Origin: Nitrosomonadales bacterium
GTDB taxonomy: Bacteria; Pseudomonadota; Gammaproteobacteria; Burkholderiales; Gallionellaceae
DNA: 64,000 nt
Assembly: GCA_016218415.1 (NCBI GenBank)
Contig: JACRED010000035.1
Location: forward strand, 1 to 64,000
Direction of reading: 5' to 3'
Of this stretch, positions 40,521 through 49,192 are shown piece after piece; within the stretch, counting starts at the first letter, position 1; each line of letters begins with the position of its first letter. A program made the position numbers and the translations under genes. The notes under the pieces are model-generated. The model ran no database searches and had not been told where the DNA came from. It saw nothing but the letters and a program-made list of their open reading frames with translations.

Positions 40521-41615
40521 ATGAGTTTTAGCGATACAGATGTGCAAGGCGCGTTGAAAAATTTGATCGATCCGAACACCAAAAAGGATTTTGTCAGCGG
40601 CAAGTCGGTGAAGAACATCAAGGTCAGCGGCAGCGATGTCTCGCTCGACATTCTTCTCGGCTATCCGGCGAAGAGTGTGTGGGGCGAGATCAAGTCCATG
40701 GTCGAGGCGCATCTGAAGAGCGCGCTGCCCGGCGTCGGCAAGGTCGAGGCGAATGTCAGCAGCAAGGTCGTGCCGCATGCGGTGCAGCGCGGCGTGAAGC
40801 TGGTGGAGGGCGTGAAGAACATCATCGCGGTGGCGAGCGGCAAGGGCGGCGTGGGCAAATCCACCACGGCGGTGAACCTGGCGCTGGCGCTGGCCGCCGA
40901 GGGCGCGCGTGTCGGCGTGCTGGACGCCGACATCTACGGTCCATCGCAGCCGACCATGCTGGGCATCACCGGCCAGCCGGTGTCCAAGGACGGCAAGTCG
41001 ATGGAGCCGATGAACAATCACGGCATACAGGCGATGTCGATCGGCTTCATGATCGCAGGCGACGACACGCCGATGGTGTGGCGCGGCCCGATGGTGACGC
41101 AGGCGCTGGACCAGTTGCTGCACCAGACGCGCTGGGACAACCTGGATTATCTGGTGGTGGACCTGCCGCCCGGCACCGGCGACATCCAGCTCACACTGGC
41201 GCAGAAGGTGCCGGTCACCGGCGCGGTGATCGTGACCACGCCGCAGGACATTGCGCTGATGGACGCGCGCAAGGGACTCAAGATGTTCGAGAAGGTCGGC
41301 ATCAAGATCGTCGGTATCGTCGAAAATATGAGCACGCACATCTGCTCGAAATGCGGTCACGAGGAACACATCTTCGGCGCGGGCGGCGGCGAGAAGATGT
41401 GCGCCGACTATGACGTGGAATTCCTCGGCGGCCTGCCGCTGGACATCCGCATCCGCGAACAGGCGGACTCGGGCAATCCGACCGTGGTCGCTGACCCCGA
41501 CGGCAACATCGCGAAGGTGTACAAACAGATCGCGCGCCGCATCGCGGTCAAGGTCGCCGACATGGCGCAGGATCACAGCGCGGCGTTCCCCAAGATCGTG
41601 GTGCAGAACACCTGA
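40521..41615 (+). CDS. apbC: Iron-sulfur cluster carrier Mrp/ApbC
   Basis: A 364-residue P-loop ATPase. An N-terminal MIP18/DUF59 domain covers about residues 1-95. The deviant Walker A is ASGKGGVGKSTTAVNLALALA near residue 105-125, and the C-terminal cluster-binding pair is CSKCGHEEHIFG near 276. It transfers [4Fe-4S] clusters to apoproteins in the cytoplasm. AACAGGAGCAGGTA precedes the ATG. A perfect 12-base-stem terminator follows. Confidence 0.96.
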   Translation: MSFSDTDVQGALKNLIDPNTKKDFVSGKSVKNIKVSGSDVSLDILLGYPAKSVWGEIKSMVEAHLKSALPGVGKVEANVSSKVVPHAVQRGVKLVEGVKNIIAVASGKGGVGKSTTAVNLALALAAEGARVGVLDADIYGPSQPTMLGITGQPVSKDGKSMEPMNNHGIQAMSIGFMIAGDDTPMVWRGPMVTQALDQLLHQTRWDNLDYLVVDLPPGTGDIQLTLAQKVPVTGAVIVTTPQDIALMDARKGLKMFEKVGIKIVGIVENMSTHICSKCGHEEHIFGAGGGEKMCADYDVEFLGGLPLDIRIREQADSGNPTVVADPDGNIAKVYKQIARRIAVKVADMAQDHSAAFPKIVVQNT

Positions 41616-41662
41616 GGTGACGGCGCGGTATCGCCGCGCCTGGAAACCATTGCGGAGTATTG

Positions 41663-41691
41663 AATAAAGCGCGGCCAGTCCGCGCTTTATT
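41663..41691. terminator. Bidirectional rho-independent terminator
   Basis: AATAAAGCGCGG (41663-41674) pairs perfectly with CCGCGCTTTATT (41680-41691), followed by TTT. The A/T flanks let it serve both apbC and the convergent reductase gene. Confidence 0.93.
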
Positions 41692-41703
41692 TTTGTCCAG
41701 CGG

Positions 41704-42279
41704 TCAAATGGCAGGCGCGCGCGATGTGTTGCCGGCAGGCAGTACTTCGTACCTGAGCTGAACCAAGCCGTTCTCGGAAGCGGTCGCGTCGATCAGGCGC
41801 AACGGTTGCTCGATGTCCATCCGGCCAAACAGCGGGATGCCACCGCCAAGCAGGATGGGGATATGGGTGATCGTGATCTCGTGGATCAATCGCGCCGTCA
41901 GGAACCGCTGGATGGTGATGCCGCCATCCACATACACATGCCTTTTCCCTTCCGCAGCCAGCCGCCGGACGATAGCCTCGGGCGCTCCGGAATCGCCCCT
42001 GACCTTGCCGTGCAAATGATCCGGAATTTTGATTGTTCTGCTGGAAAGCACGATGACATCGGTGCCCTCATACGGCCAATCCCCGAAGGTGAGCGCTTTT
42101 TCAAAGGTGTTGCGGCCCATGACCAGCGCGTCGACCGAGGAGATGAAGTCGTTGTAATTCAGGCCATTCAAATTCGAGCCTGAATATTCGGGCCGGGCAA
42201 GCCAGTCGATATCATTTCCGGCGCGTGCAATGTAACCGTCTATGCTGGCCGCAATATAAACAGAGCATTTGATGTTCAT
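41704..42279 (-). CDS. Dihydrofolate reductase-like (RibD C-terminal type) protein
   Basis: A 191-residue protein of the DHFR/RibD reductase family: CSVYIAASIDGYIARAGNDIDWL at the N-terminus, ALVMGRNTFEKALTF near 50-65, VIVLSSRTIKIPDHL, and KRHVYVDGGITIQRFLTARLIHEITITHIPILLGGG. The VDGG and PILLGGG motifs are typical. It presumably uses NAD(P)H; the substrate is unknown. Monocistronic and convergent with apbC. Confidence 0.9.
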   Translation of the reverse strand: MNIKCSVYIAASIDGYIARAGNDIDWLARPEYSGSNLNGLNYNDFISSVDALVMGRNTFEKALTFGDWPYEGTDVIVLSSRTIKIPDHLHGKVRGDSGAPEAIVRRLAAEGKRHVYVDGGITIQRFLTARLIHEITITHIPILLGGGIPLFGRMDIEQPLRLIDATASENGLVQLRYEVLPAGNTSRAPAI

Positions 42280-42312
42280 CGCTACCCTTTCGTTGCGACA
42301 CGGGTCATCGCA

Positions 42313-42858
42313 TCATTGCGTTGTGCGACGCTGCTTGCGTGCGTGCCATTTCCACATCACCGCCAGCCGCCAGGCGATGCGCACCGCGAAATAACCGGTA
42401 ATCGAAAGAATAATCGCGAGCAGCGGCAGGCCGAACAGGATAGGCTTGCCCATCGCGATGAACCAGTCCCACAATGCGCCGGCCCAGTTGTGCCAGTGGA
42501 TTTTCGGAAACGATAAATGCACCTTTGCATTGCCGCTGTGCTCACCGCTAATCCAGGCGCCGATCTCATAAGCGACGACGTATAGCGGCAATATCGTGAA
42601 CGGGTTGGTGTATAGCGTCGTGAAGGCGGCCACCGGCAGATTGACGCGGAACAATATCGCCAGCAGTGCGGCGGAGATCATCTGCAACGGGCCGGGGATC
42701 AGGCCGCAGAACAGGCCGATCGCCACGCCGCCCGCCACCGAGCGGCGATGCAGATGCCACAGGTTGGGATGGTGCAGCCAGCCGCTGAACGGCCTGAGCC
42801 ATCGGTGGCTCTTTACCGTCTCGTGGTGCGGCAGGAACTTGCGGAACAGTTTGCGCAT
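42313..42858 (-). CDS. DUF2062 domain-containing membrane protein
   Basis: A 181-residue protein with the DUF2062 hallmarks: HRRSVAGGVAIGLFCGLIPGPLQMISAALLAILFRVNLPVAAFTTLYTNPFTILPLYVVAYEIGAW. Three to four membrane helices are visible, the last being LFGLPLLAIILSITGYFAVRIAW. Function unknown. It is divergent from comEC, with about 35 bases between the starts. Confidence 0.9.
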   Translation of the reverse strand: MRKLFRKFLPHHETVKSHRWLRPFSGWLHHPNLWHLHRRSVAGGVAIGLFCGLIPGPLQMISAALLAILFRVNLPVAAFTTLYTNPFTILPLYVVAYEIGAWISGEHSGNAKVHLSFPKIHWHNWAGALWDWFIAMGKPILFGLPLLAIILSITGYFAVRIAWRLAVMWKWHARKQRRTTQ

Positions 42859-42893
42859 AGGCGGATTGTAGCCGCATGGTTTAATCTGTGCGT

Positions 42894-45305
42894 ATGGTTA
42901 TCTTCACGGCATTTTTCACGCTGGGTGTATGGCTGTTGCAACAGCAGCCGGTGCTGCCGGATTTCGGCTGGGCATGGCTGCTGCCCGGCTTGCTGCTTGC
43001 AATAGTGATTCCCGAGAAAATATGGGTCATGCGACTTGTGCGCAACTTGCTCCTTGCAACATTCGCCCTGGGGCTCGGTTTCTATCACGCCGCCTGGCAA
43101 GCCGAGCAGCGCCTGTCCACCGTCCTTGCCAGCGAATGGCAGGGACGCGATATCGAGGCGGTCGGTGTGGTCGCCGAGCTGCCGCGCCCCCATGAACACG
43201 GCCAGCGCTTCCGCTTCGATGTGGAGCGTGTGCTCACGCCGGGTGCCGATGTGCCGCGTCACGTTTATCTCAGTACCTATCTGGAGAAGAAAGCGGAACC
43301 GCTGTCATTGAAAGCCGGAGAGCGCTGGCAGCTCACGCTGCGCCTGAAACAGCCTCACGGCAGCAGCAATCCGCACGGCTTCGATTTCGAGATGTGGGCG
43401 CTGGAAAACGACATCCGCGCGGTGGGCTATGTGCACAACAAGGGCAACAACATCCGCCTCGATGAACAGGCCGACGGCTTTGGCTATCGCATCGAGTCCT
43501 GGCGCGAGGCGGTGCGTGACAAATTCAACAGCGTGCTGGGCGACGCACCCTATGCGGGTGTCTTGGGGGCGCTGGCTATCGGCGATCAGGGCGGCATCTC
43601 CGCCGCGCAATGGCAGGTGTACACCCGCACCGGGGTCAATCACCTGATGAGCATCTCCGGCCTGCACATCACCATGCTCGCCAGCCTGGGCTTTGCCGTC
43701 ACTTACTGGCTGTGGCGGCGCAGCACCCGGCTGACGCTGCGGCTACCGGCGCGCAAGGCCGCGGCGCTGGTCGCATTGCTGGTGGCACTCGGCTACGCGC
43801 TGCTGTCCGGCTTTGGCGTGCCCGCGCAGCGCACCGTGTTCATGGTCGGCTCGGTTGCCGTTGCGCTGTGGCTGAACCGCAATTTTTCGCTCGGGCAGAT
43901 ACTCGCCATCGCGCTGCTCGGCGTATTGATACCCGATCCCTGGGCGGTGATGTCGCCGGGCTTCTGGCTGTCGTTTGGCGCGGTCGTGCTGATCCTGTAT
44001 GTATCTGCACACAGGATTGGTGTGGCACATTGGCTGGTGCAATATGCCACCGTGCAATGGGCGATGACCATCGGCCTGATACCGCTGTTGCTCGGCCTGT
44101 TCCAGCAGGTGTCGCTGGTCTCGCCGGTCGCCAACGCGATCGCCATTCCGCTGGTCAGCCTGATCGTCGTCCCGCTCACGCTGCTCGGTGCGGCATTGCC
44201 GCTGAATGCGCCGTTGTGGCTGGCGCATACCGTGATGGGCTGGACGATGGTGTTTCTGGAATGGCTGAACGCTTTGCCGCAGGCGGTATGGGTGCAGCAC
44301 GCACCGCCGACATGGAGCGTGATTGCGGGCGTGCTGGGCGTATTGCTGATCCTCGCGCCGCGCGGCTTTCCGGCGCGCTGGCTGGGTGTGTTGCTGCTGT
44401 TGCCGATGTTCCTCAACACCCCGGAGTCACCTGCGCACGGCACGGTGAAGCTGGTCATCTTCGATGTCGGGCAGGGCCTGGCGGTTGCCGCGCAGACAAG
44501 TAACCACGCGCTGCTTTACGACACCGGCCCGGATTTTAGCGGCGATACCGACAGCGGCAACCGTATCATGATCCCCACGCTGCGGGCGCTGGGTATTGCC
44601 GAACTGGACGGCCTGATCCTCAGCCACGACGACATCGACCACACCGGCGGCGCGGCCTCGGTGATGCAGGCCATGCCGATAGGCTGGGTGGCGTCATCGC
44701 TATCACTTGATGATCCTGAAACCGTTCGCCCTGAGCTTGTCGAAGGGTCGGGAGTCTTTGACGCGCTCAGGGCGAACGGGCTGATAACGGAATTGGCGAA
44801 GCGGCAAACACGCCCCTGCCGCGACGGAGATAACTGGGAGTGGGACGGCGTGCGCTTCGAAGTTCTGCATCCCGCCGCCGGTGAAATCGATTCGGCAAAG
44901 GTTCACGACAACGACCTCGGCTGCGTGCTGCGCATCAGCGCAGGCGACAGGCGCATTCTGCTGACGGCGGACATCGAAAAGAATACCGAACGCAGGCTGC
45001 TAAAAGTCCACGCCGACAAACTGGCCGCCGACCTGCTGGTCGTCCCGCATCACGGCAGCAAGAGTTCATCCACGGCAGAATTCGTCGCCGCCACACAGCC
45101 GGACTACGCCGTGTTCACCGTCGGCTACCGCAACCGCTTCGGCCATCCCAAGCGGGAAGTGGTGCAACGTTATGCCGACAGCGGCGCGGAGTTGCTGCGC
45201 TCGGACGAGGACGGCGCGATCCTGGTCGAGATGAATGGGCAGGGATTAAATGTGGAGCGTTACCGCAAGATTCACCGGCGTTACTGGACGCATATGCCGT
45301 CGTGA
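42894..45305 (+). CDS. comEC: DNA internalisation protein ComEC/Rec2
   Basis: An 803-residue inner-membrane channel for DNA uptake. It has N-terminal helices and a DUF4131 region (1-180). The competence domain starts near GVLGALAIGDQGGISAAQWQVYTRTGVNHLMSISGLHITM and has many helices. The metallo-beta-lactamase domain (about 520-803) shows FDVGQGLAVAAQ, SHDDIDHTGGA and VPHHGSKSSS. The start is ATG 42894 or GTG 42888. Unusually, the lactamase domain contains an inserted palindromic repeat that reads through as RPELVEG. Confidence 0.95.
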   Translation: MVIFTAFFTLGVWLLQQQPVLPDFGWAWLLPGLLLAIVIPEKIWVMRLVRNLLLATFALGLGFYHAAWQAEQRLSTVLASEWQGRDIEAVGVVAELPRPHEHGQRFRFDVERVLTPGADVPRHVYLSTYLEKKAEPLSLKAGERWQLTLRLKQPHGSSNPHGFDFEMWALENDIRAVGYVHNKGNNIRLDEQADGFGYRIESWREAVRDKFNSVLGDAPYAGVLGALAIGDQGGISAAQWQVYTRTGVNHLMSISGLHITMLASLGFAVTYWLWRRSTRLTLRLPARKAAALVALLVALGYALLSGFGVPAQRTVFMVGSVAVALWLNRNFSLGQILAIALLGVLIPDPWAVMSPGFWLSFGAVVLILYVSAHRIGVAHWLVQYATVQWAMTIGLIPLLLGLFQQVSLVSPVANAIAIPLVSLIVVPLTLLGAALPLNAPLWLAHTVMGWTMVFLEWLNALPQAVWVQHAPPTWSVIAGVLGVLLILAPRGFPARWLGVLLLLPMFLNTPESPAHGTVKLVIFDVGQGLAVAAQTSNHALLYDTGPDFSGDTDSGNRIMIPTLRALGIAELDGLILSHDDIDHTGGAASVMQAMPIGWVASSLSLDDPETVRPELVEGSGVFDALRANGLITELAKRQTRPCRDGDNWEWDGVRFEVLHPAAGEIDSAKVHDNDLGCVLRISAGDRRILLTADIEKNTERRLLKVHADKLAADLLVVPHHGSKSSSTAEFVAATQPDYAVFTVGYRNRFGHPKREVVQRYADSGAELLRSDEDGAILVEMNGQGLNVERYRKIHRRYWTHMPS
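44722..44779. repeat. Palindromic repeat inserted in frame in comEC
   Basis: CCGTTCGCCCTGAGC (44722-44736) is exactly mirrored by GCTCAGGGCGAACGG (44765-44779). The left half shares CGTTCGCCCTGAGCTTGTCG with the intergenic copy near 680. In the comEC frame it reads VRPELVEGSGVFDALRANG, so the reading frame is kept. Confidence 0.9.
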
Positions 45306-45343
45306 TGATAAAGATGCCCGATCAATAATGACCAGCGATGTCG

Positions 45344-45372
45344 TTGAATGAAACTAACAAATTTGTTACTAT
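45344..45372 (+). promoter_or_regulatory. Promoter and operator of the RelE/XRE pair, probably leaderless
   Basis: TTGAAT (45344-45349), a 17-base spacer and TACTAT (45367-45372). The perfect 14-base palindrome TAACAAATTTGTTA (45355-45368) fills the spacer and is a likely antitoxin operator. The ATG begins at 45379, exactly where transcription would start, so the mRNA should lack a leader. Confidence 0.8.
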
Positions 45373-45378
45373 CTGCAC

Positions 45379-45702
45379 ATGAGCTACACCATCAACTACT
45401 ACAGTGAAGCGCTGCAAGCTGAGATCATGTCTTTGCCCGCCACGTTACAGGCGCGCTATATCGGGCTGACTGCAAGAATGATGGTGTATGGCGCAAATCT
45501 CGGGCAACCGCACACCGAAGCCTTCGGCGACGGATTGTTCGAATTGCGGCTGAAGGGAGCTGAAGGAATTGCGCGCGTGTTCTATTGCACGCTGGTTGGC
45601 CGGCAGATCATCATGTTGCATTGCTTCGTCAAGAAGTCGCAGAAGACGCCGGTCAAGGAACGCAAGATTGCAGAAAAGCGAATGAAGGAGATAAAGTCAT
45701 GA
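45379..45702 (+). CDS. RelE/ParE-superfamily toxin (Gp49/HigB-like)
   Basis: A 107-residue protein: YYSEALQAEIMSLPATLQARYIGLTARMMVYGANLGQPHTEAFGDGLFELRLKGAEGIARVFYCTLVGRQIIMLHCFVKKSQKTPVKERKIAEKR. The GLFELRLKGAEGIARVFYC and FVKKSQKTP segments define the phage Gp49-like RelE branch. These proteins cleave mRNA on ribosomes. The toxin comes first and the XRE antitoxin second, the HigBA order. It overlaps the antitoxin start by 4 bases. Confidence 0.92.
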   Translation: MSYTINYYSEALQAEIMSLPATLQARYIGLTARMMVYGANLGQPHTEAFGDGLFELRLKGAEGIARVFYCTLVGRQIIMLHCFVKKSQKTPVKERKIAEKRMKEIKS

Positions 45703-46028
45703 AAACTAAAACCGTGAAGCCAAAAACCGCGAAAACCAAAGTCCTGACCCACGAGAAAATGGTCGCCAAAATGTTGAAAGACCCTGCGGTGCGCGCCGAG
45801 CACGAGCGGCTGAACCGCGAAGAATTTGCCATCCTCGACGAAATACTCGCTGCACGTCGCGAAGCCGGGCTGACACAGGCGCAGATAGCCGAACGCATGG
45901 GCACCCAGGCCCCCGCCATCGCGCGACTGGAAAGCGCCCTCGCCAGCGGCAAGCATTCGCCCAGCCTGAGCACCCTGCGTAAATATGCCGCAGCATTGGG
46001 TAAGCGAGTAGAGGTGCATCTGGTTTAG
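45699..46028 (+). CDS. XRE-family antitoxin
   Basis: A 109-residue protein. A lysine-rich N-terminus (MKTKTVKPKTAKTKV) is followed by a helical neck and a helix-turn-helix near residues 55-100 (EAGLTQAQIAERMGTQAPAIARLESALASGKHSPSLSTLRKYAAALG). It should neutralise the RelE-like toxin and repress their shared promoter through the palindrome at 45355-45368. The start overlaps the toxin stop (ATGA). Confidence 0.92.
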   Translation: MKTKTVKPKTAKTKVLTHEKMVAKMLKDPAVRAEHERLNREEFAILDEILAARREAGLTQAQIAERMGTQAPAIARLESALASGKHSPSLSTLRKYAAALGKRVEVHLV

Positions 46029-46303
46029 CGTGCGGGGACGGGAGAGTCACATGAAAAAATAGACGACCTGTTGGCCGCCTATTTTGTTTGAGGTCTGTCC
46101 CTGAGGCCTTTCGGTAACAACTACTGGGGGCAGGGCACCAATCTTTCACGTTAGTGATGATGTGGCAAAATCAATGGGACACCGTCCCCAAGTCGTTTAC
46201 TCGGAGTGGTTCAAGTACATTTCGATACACAGGTGCGTTTCGTTATAGTACATTCCGTTTTGCACAAATCGGCAGTTATTTAGCATATCTACAAGGTGGT
46301 TTT

Positions 46304-46930
46304 GTGAGCCAAAGCTCTGATACAGAAATTCGGAAAGCCTTTCATGCGCAAAAGCTTAAGGACTACCACAATTGTCAAAATACTATTGTGATAGATGAGC
46401 TTGGTCTTATTCATGGAAGAAATCGTATTGATATCGCCGTTTTCAATGGATGCCTCCATGGCTATGAAATCAAGAGCGCAAAAGACAACCTAGAGCGATT
46501 CCCCGATCAGCTGTCTGTTTATAGAGAGTGCTTGGAAAAACTAACATTTGTAGTCGCGCCAAACCATTTGGAGGTGGTTTTTTCCATGTCTCCCCAATGG
46601 TGTGGAGTATTGTTGGCCGAAAAGGGGCCGCGTGGAGGTATTTCCTTTTCGACTATTCGACGCGCGCAAAAGAATCCCGAAATTAATCTAGTGTCATTTG
46701 CTCACTTGCTGTGGAAGAACGAAGCGATAGAGTTGCTTGGTAAGCTAGGTATTGAACGAGATAAACAGAAAGTATCAAGATCTGAACTGTATAAACAACT
46801 GACCCAGCTAGTTTCAATTGATGAATTGTCAGTATGGGTTAAAGAGCAATTCATGAAGCGTGAAACGTGGCGAGTTGCTCCACAACTTTTACAAGATGGT
46901 GGCTCACTCCAACTTGCTTCCAGACAGTGA
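46304..46930 (+). CDS. sce7726-family protein
   Basis: A 208-residue protein beginning SQSSDTEIRKAFHAQKL. VIDELGLIHGRNRIDIAVFNGCLHGYEIKSAKDNLERFPDQLSVYRE resembles a restriction-type (PD-D/ExK) nuclease core: an acidic ID, then EIK in YEIKSAKD. I prefer the GTG at 46304, preceded by AAGGTGG; the frame stays open to 46154, but that part looks non-coding. It converges with the sce7725/beta protein gene and overlaps it by 80 bases at the 3' end. Its G+C is lower than that of the core genome. A defence role is likely but unproven. Confidence 0.8.
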   Translation: MSQSSDTEIRKAFHAQKLKDYHNCQNTIVIDELGLIHGRNRIDIAVFNGCLHGYEIKSAKDNLERFPDQLSVYRECLEKLTFVVAPNHLEVVFSMSPQWCGVLLAEKGPRGGISFSTIRRAQKNPEINLVSFAHLLWKNEAIELLGKLGIERDKQKVSRSELYKQLTQLVSIDELSVWVKEQFMKRETWRVAPQLLQDGGSLQLASRQ

Positions 46931-47927
46931 GATTCCCCGTACCTTCAGCCCCAGACAATGTATCGCTAATTCTCTTATCACCGCTCGAATAGCCACTTCC
47001 GCACCAGTGCACAGAATCTACAATTGATTGGCAGTGCACAGTCATTTGAGACTCATTGCCCCTAAATGCCGTCCCTTTTGGAACAAACCAAACGCCATCG
47101 CCTGTGTAAACAATTTTTCCTGCCGGTTTAACGTGGCGCATATCTAGCTCCAAAAACTCTGGTGACTCGATTGCGTAATCACCGAATGAAGGGACTCTGA
47201 TGCCTTTCAAATCAGTGGCTAGTTGTTGATACAAACCCCATTCGTGCCTCGTTAATTCACCACCCGGCTTTTTAATTGCAGAAAGCTGCACTGACGTGGC
47301 CGCCAACGTAAGAGATCTAAAATTGTTTAGGTCTGCGATCTTTCCTATTGCATTTGTTAAAGCCTTGGAAAAGGCAGGATAGGGCTCAAACGATTTTGGC
47401 TGTTCCAAGTCAATCACAAGATCAACTTGCGAGAAATTCAAACCAAGATAATGCACCAGTCCCTGCATTTTTGAATTTAGCTCAATGCTCATTAACTCTG
47501 GCAATGTAATCCTGATGCAAACACCAATCTTATCTTCGTTAACAATATGTTTTACTAACTTAGTAAACTCTTCAGTTCTGGATAACTTGACGACTGGAAC
47601 TGCAATACAGCCGTTTTTCCTTAGCTCTGCAAAGATAAAGTCGATAACTCTCGCACCACCATCCATGGATGCAGACTCAAGACTATTATGAATGTCGATG
47701 AGAGCTTTTCTTTTCCCCCATTTTGCAAGGAGGCGCTTCGGAAAAGTTTCTACGTGCTCCTGCACTGTCTTCTTCGGTCGCGTCTCTTCAAAGTCATACT
47801 CCACAGGTGGAATTACTATCAAAGGTACGATAAAGCTTTTCTTTTCCTCATCAAGCCGTGACAAGGCTTGGTATTCCCCCTGCCTCCATTTCAAAATAGG
47901 TACATAGTGACTTACTGTTATGGTCAT
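46851..47927 (-). CDS. Beta family protein (sce7725-like)
   Basis: A 358-residue protein of the T4 beta-protein family: YVPILKWRQGEYQALSRLDEEKKSFIVPLIVIPPVEYDFEE at the N-terminus, then a TIM-barrel-like run of strands (IGVCIRITLPEL, VDLVIDLEQ) and a C-terminal segment with HWCGSGYSSGDKRISDTL. The function of the family is unknown; it is often found with sce7726 proteins. Start ATG at 47927, overlapping the stop of the ImmA/IrrE gene by 4 bases, so it is third in a three-gene minus-strand operon. Confidence 0.85.
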   Translation of the reverse strand: MTITVSHYVPILKWRQGEYQALSRLDEEKKSFIVPLIVIPPVEYDFEETRPKKTVQEHVETFPKRLLAKWGKRKALIDIHNSLESASMDGGARVIDFIFAELRKNGCIAVPVVKLSRTEEFTKLVKHIVNEDKIGVCIRITLPELMSIELNSKMQGLVHYLGLNFSQVDLVIDLEQPKSFEPYPAFSKALTNAIGKIADLNNFRSLTLAATSVQLSAIKKPGGELTRHEWGLYQQLATDLKGIRVPSFGDYAIESPEFLELDMRHVKPAGKIVYTGDGVWFVPKGTAFRGNESQMTVHCQSIVDSVHWCGSGYSSGDKRISDTLSGAEGTGNLTVWKQVGVSHHLVKVVEQLATFHAS

Positions 47928-49192
47928 GATGTCTGCCCAATAATCTTCCGTACTTCTCCATGCCCTAGTAGGTTATTGAGAATGGTGTAGTTATTGCGCT
48001 CCTTCCTGATACGACCAGCAAGAATACTTGGGTGGACTCCAAGATTATGCGCATCTACTTCAACAGATTCTTCTGAGAGAGAAAACTTCGATAAGCACAA
48101 TTCCCAAGCCTCGGGAGAGATAAGATGATTTAGGGCGAATTCGTCAGCGTCTTTCTCGATTTCATCATTCTGCGAGCTCTTCTCTTCATCAAAAAAGTCC
48201 ATATGAAGAGAATCAAACAGATGCAAAAATACATGCCCCAATTCGTGGAGTAGCACAAACCAGAAATTATCTAAGCGATCATATCGGAGAGTTAACGCAA
48301 TTACTGGGTTGCCAGACTCGGCAAGCATCGCAGCACCATCTAGATAAGTGCCCTTAAGATGCTCTTCAATGACTAGTATTATTCCCTTTTCAGCGAGAAA
48401 ATTTCGCACTTTAACTGGCGCGTCCAAGGCGGTAGATAGTTCAACAAGGCTGCTGATCCAAGTATCCCTAAAGTCAAACTCACGGGCTATTTCCCCCTTC
48501 TGAATTTCTGTTTTAGCTTTTTGTAAGACGCGAGCTTGCCATGCTAATAACGAATATTCGTTAGGTGAATTTTCGCCATGAAACTTCTTGCGATGCAAAG
48601 CTGAGACGAACTGTGGCCCGGCTGTTTGTTCAAAGAAATTCTTGGCTGCCTGAATAGGAGATGATTGACCACTCAGGGATAACCATCCTTTTGAGATCAT
48701 CTCTTTTAGCGGAAATTTTTCCCAGTCAACCGAACTTGAATCTTTCCACGCAAAAATGGAGTTCGCGGCGACGCTTTCAGCGCCACCCCAAACACCTCGA
48801 ATGCTTACACCTAAAATCTCTGAAACTTGGATTAATCGGGATAAGCTGGCTCCCATGTAATTTGTTGCCTCATAACGCTGAATTTGTTGTGCTGTCATCT
48901 CAAGTGCACTGCCCAAATCTTTTTGAGACATACCTTTGGCTATTCGAGCCTGAATAAGTATGCGCGGGAGCATGCTGAGATCAGAACATTCTGTAAATTT
49001 CGTATGGCCTTCTTTCAGCAGTTCGAATTCAGTAATTTCTGCTTCTACATCGGAAATTTGGCTCTGAAGAGCATCAAACTGAGCCTTTACAAGCCATGAT
49101 GGCTCGTTAGCTTTTTTCAATTCATCAAGAGACGCACGAAGTTTATTCATTTGAGTAATTGAAACTTTGTACTGCACCTCGTTGTAAATCAT
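47924..49192 (-). CDS. XRE helix-turn-helix and ImmA/IrrE metallopeptidase fusion
   Basis: A 422-residue protein. It has an N-terminal coiled segment (1-75) and an XRE domain near 80-135 (LIQARIAKGMSQKDLGSALEMTAQQIQRYEATNYMGASLSRLIQVSEILGV). The C-terminal ImmA/IrrE zinc protease has the HExxH motif HELGHVFLHLF near residue 315, with a downstream KDADEFALNHLISPE helix supplying the third ligand. Related proteins sense damage or phage and cleave a repressor. It lies between the nucleotidyltransferase and beta-protein genes with 4-base overlaps at both ends. It is the likely autorepressor acting on the palindrome at 49671-49688. Confidence 0.92.
   Translation of the reverse strand: MIYNEVQYKVSITQMNKLRASLDELKKANEPSWLVKAQFDALQSQISDVEAEITEFELLKEGHTKFTECSDLSMLPRILIQARIAKGMSQKDLGSALEMTAQQIQRYEATNYMGASLSRLIQVSEILGVSIRGVWGGAESVAANSIFAWKDSSSVDWEKFPLKEMISKGWLSLSGQSSPIQAAKNFFEQTAGPQFVSALHRKKFHGENSPNEYSLLAWQARVLQKAKTEIQKGEIAREFDFRDTWISSLVELSTALDAPVKVRNFLAEKGIILVIEEHLKGTYLDGAAMLAESGNPVIALTLRYDRLDNFWFVLLHELGHVFLHLFDSLHMDFFDEEKSSQNDEIEKDADEFALNHLISPEAWELCLSKFSLSEESVEVDAHNLGVHPSILAGRIRKERNNYTILNNLLGHGEVRKIIGQTS

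Noticed and set aside
40434-41576. 380-codon open frame opposite apbC
   Set aside because: Antisense shadow of the Mrp/ApbC gene; histidine- and arginine-rich with no start signal.
46154-46303. N-terminal extension of the sce7726 protein
   Set aside because: The sequence before GTG 46304 is Ser/Tyr/Phe-rich without family similarity, and AAGGTGG supports the GTG. The stretch 46029-46303 contains GGGACACCGTCCCC-like fragments reminiscent of old transposon ends, but no element could be defined.
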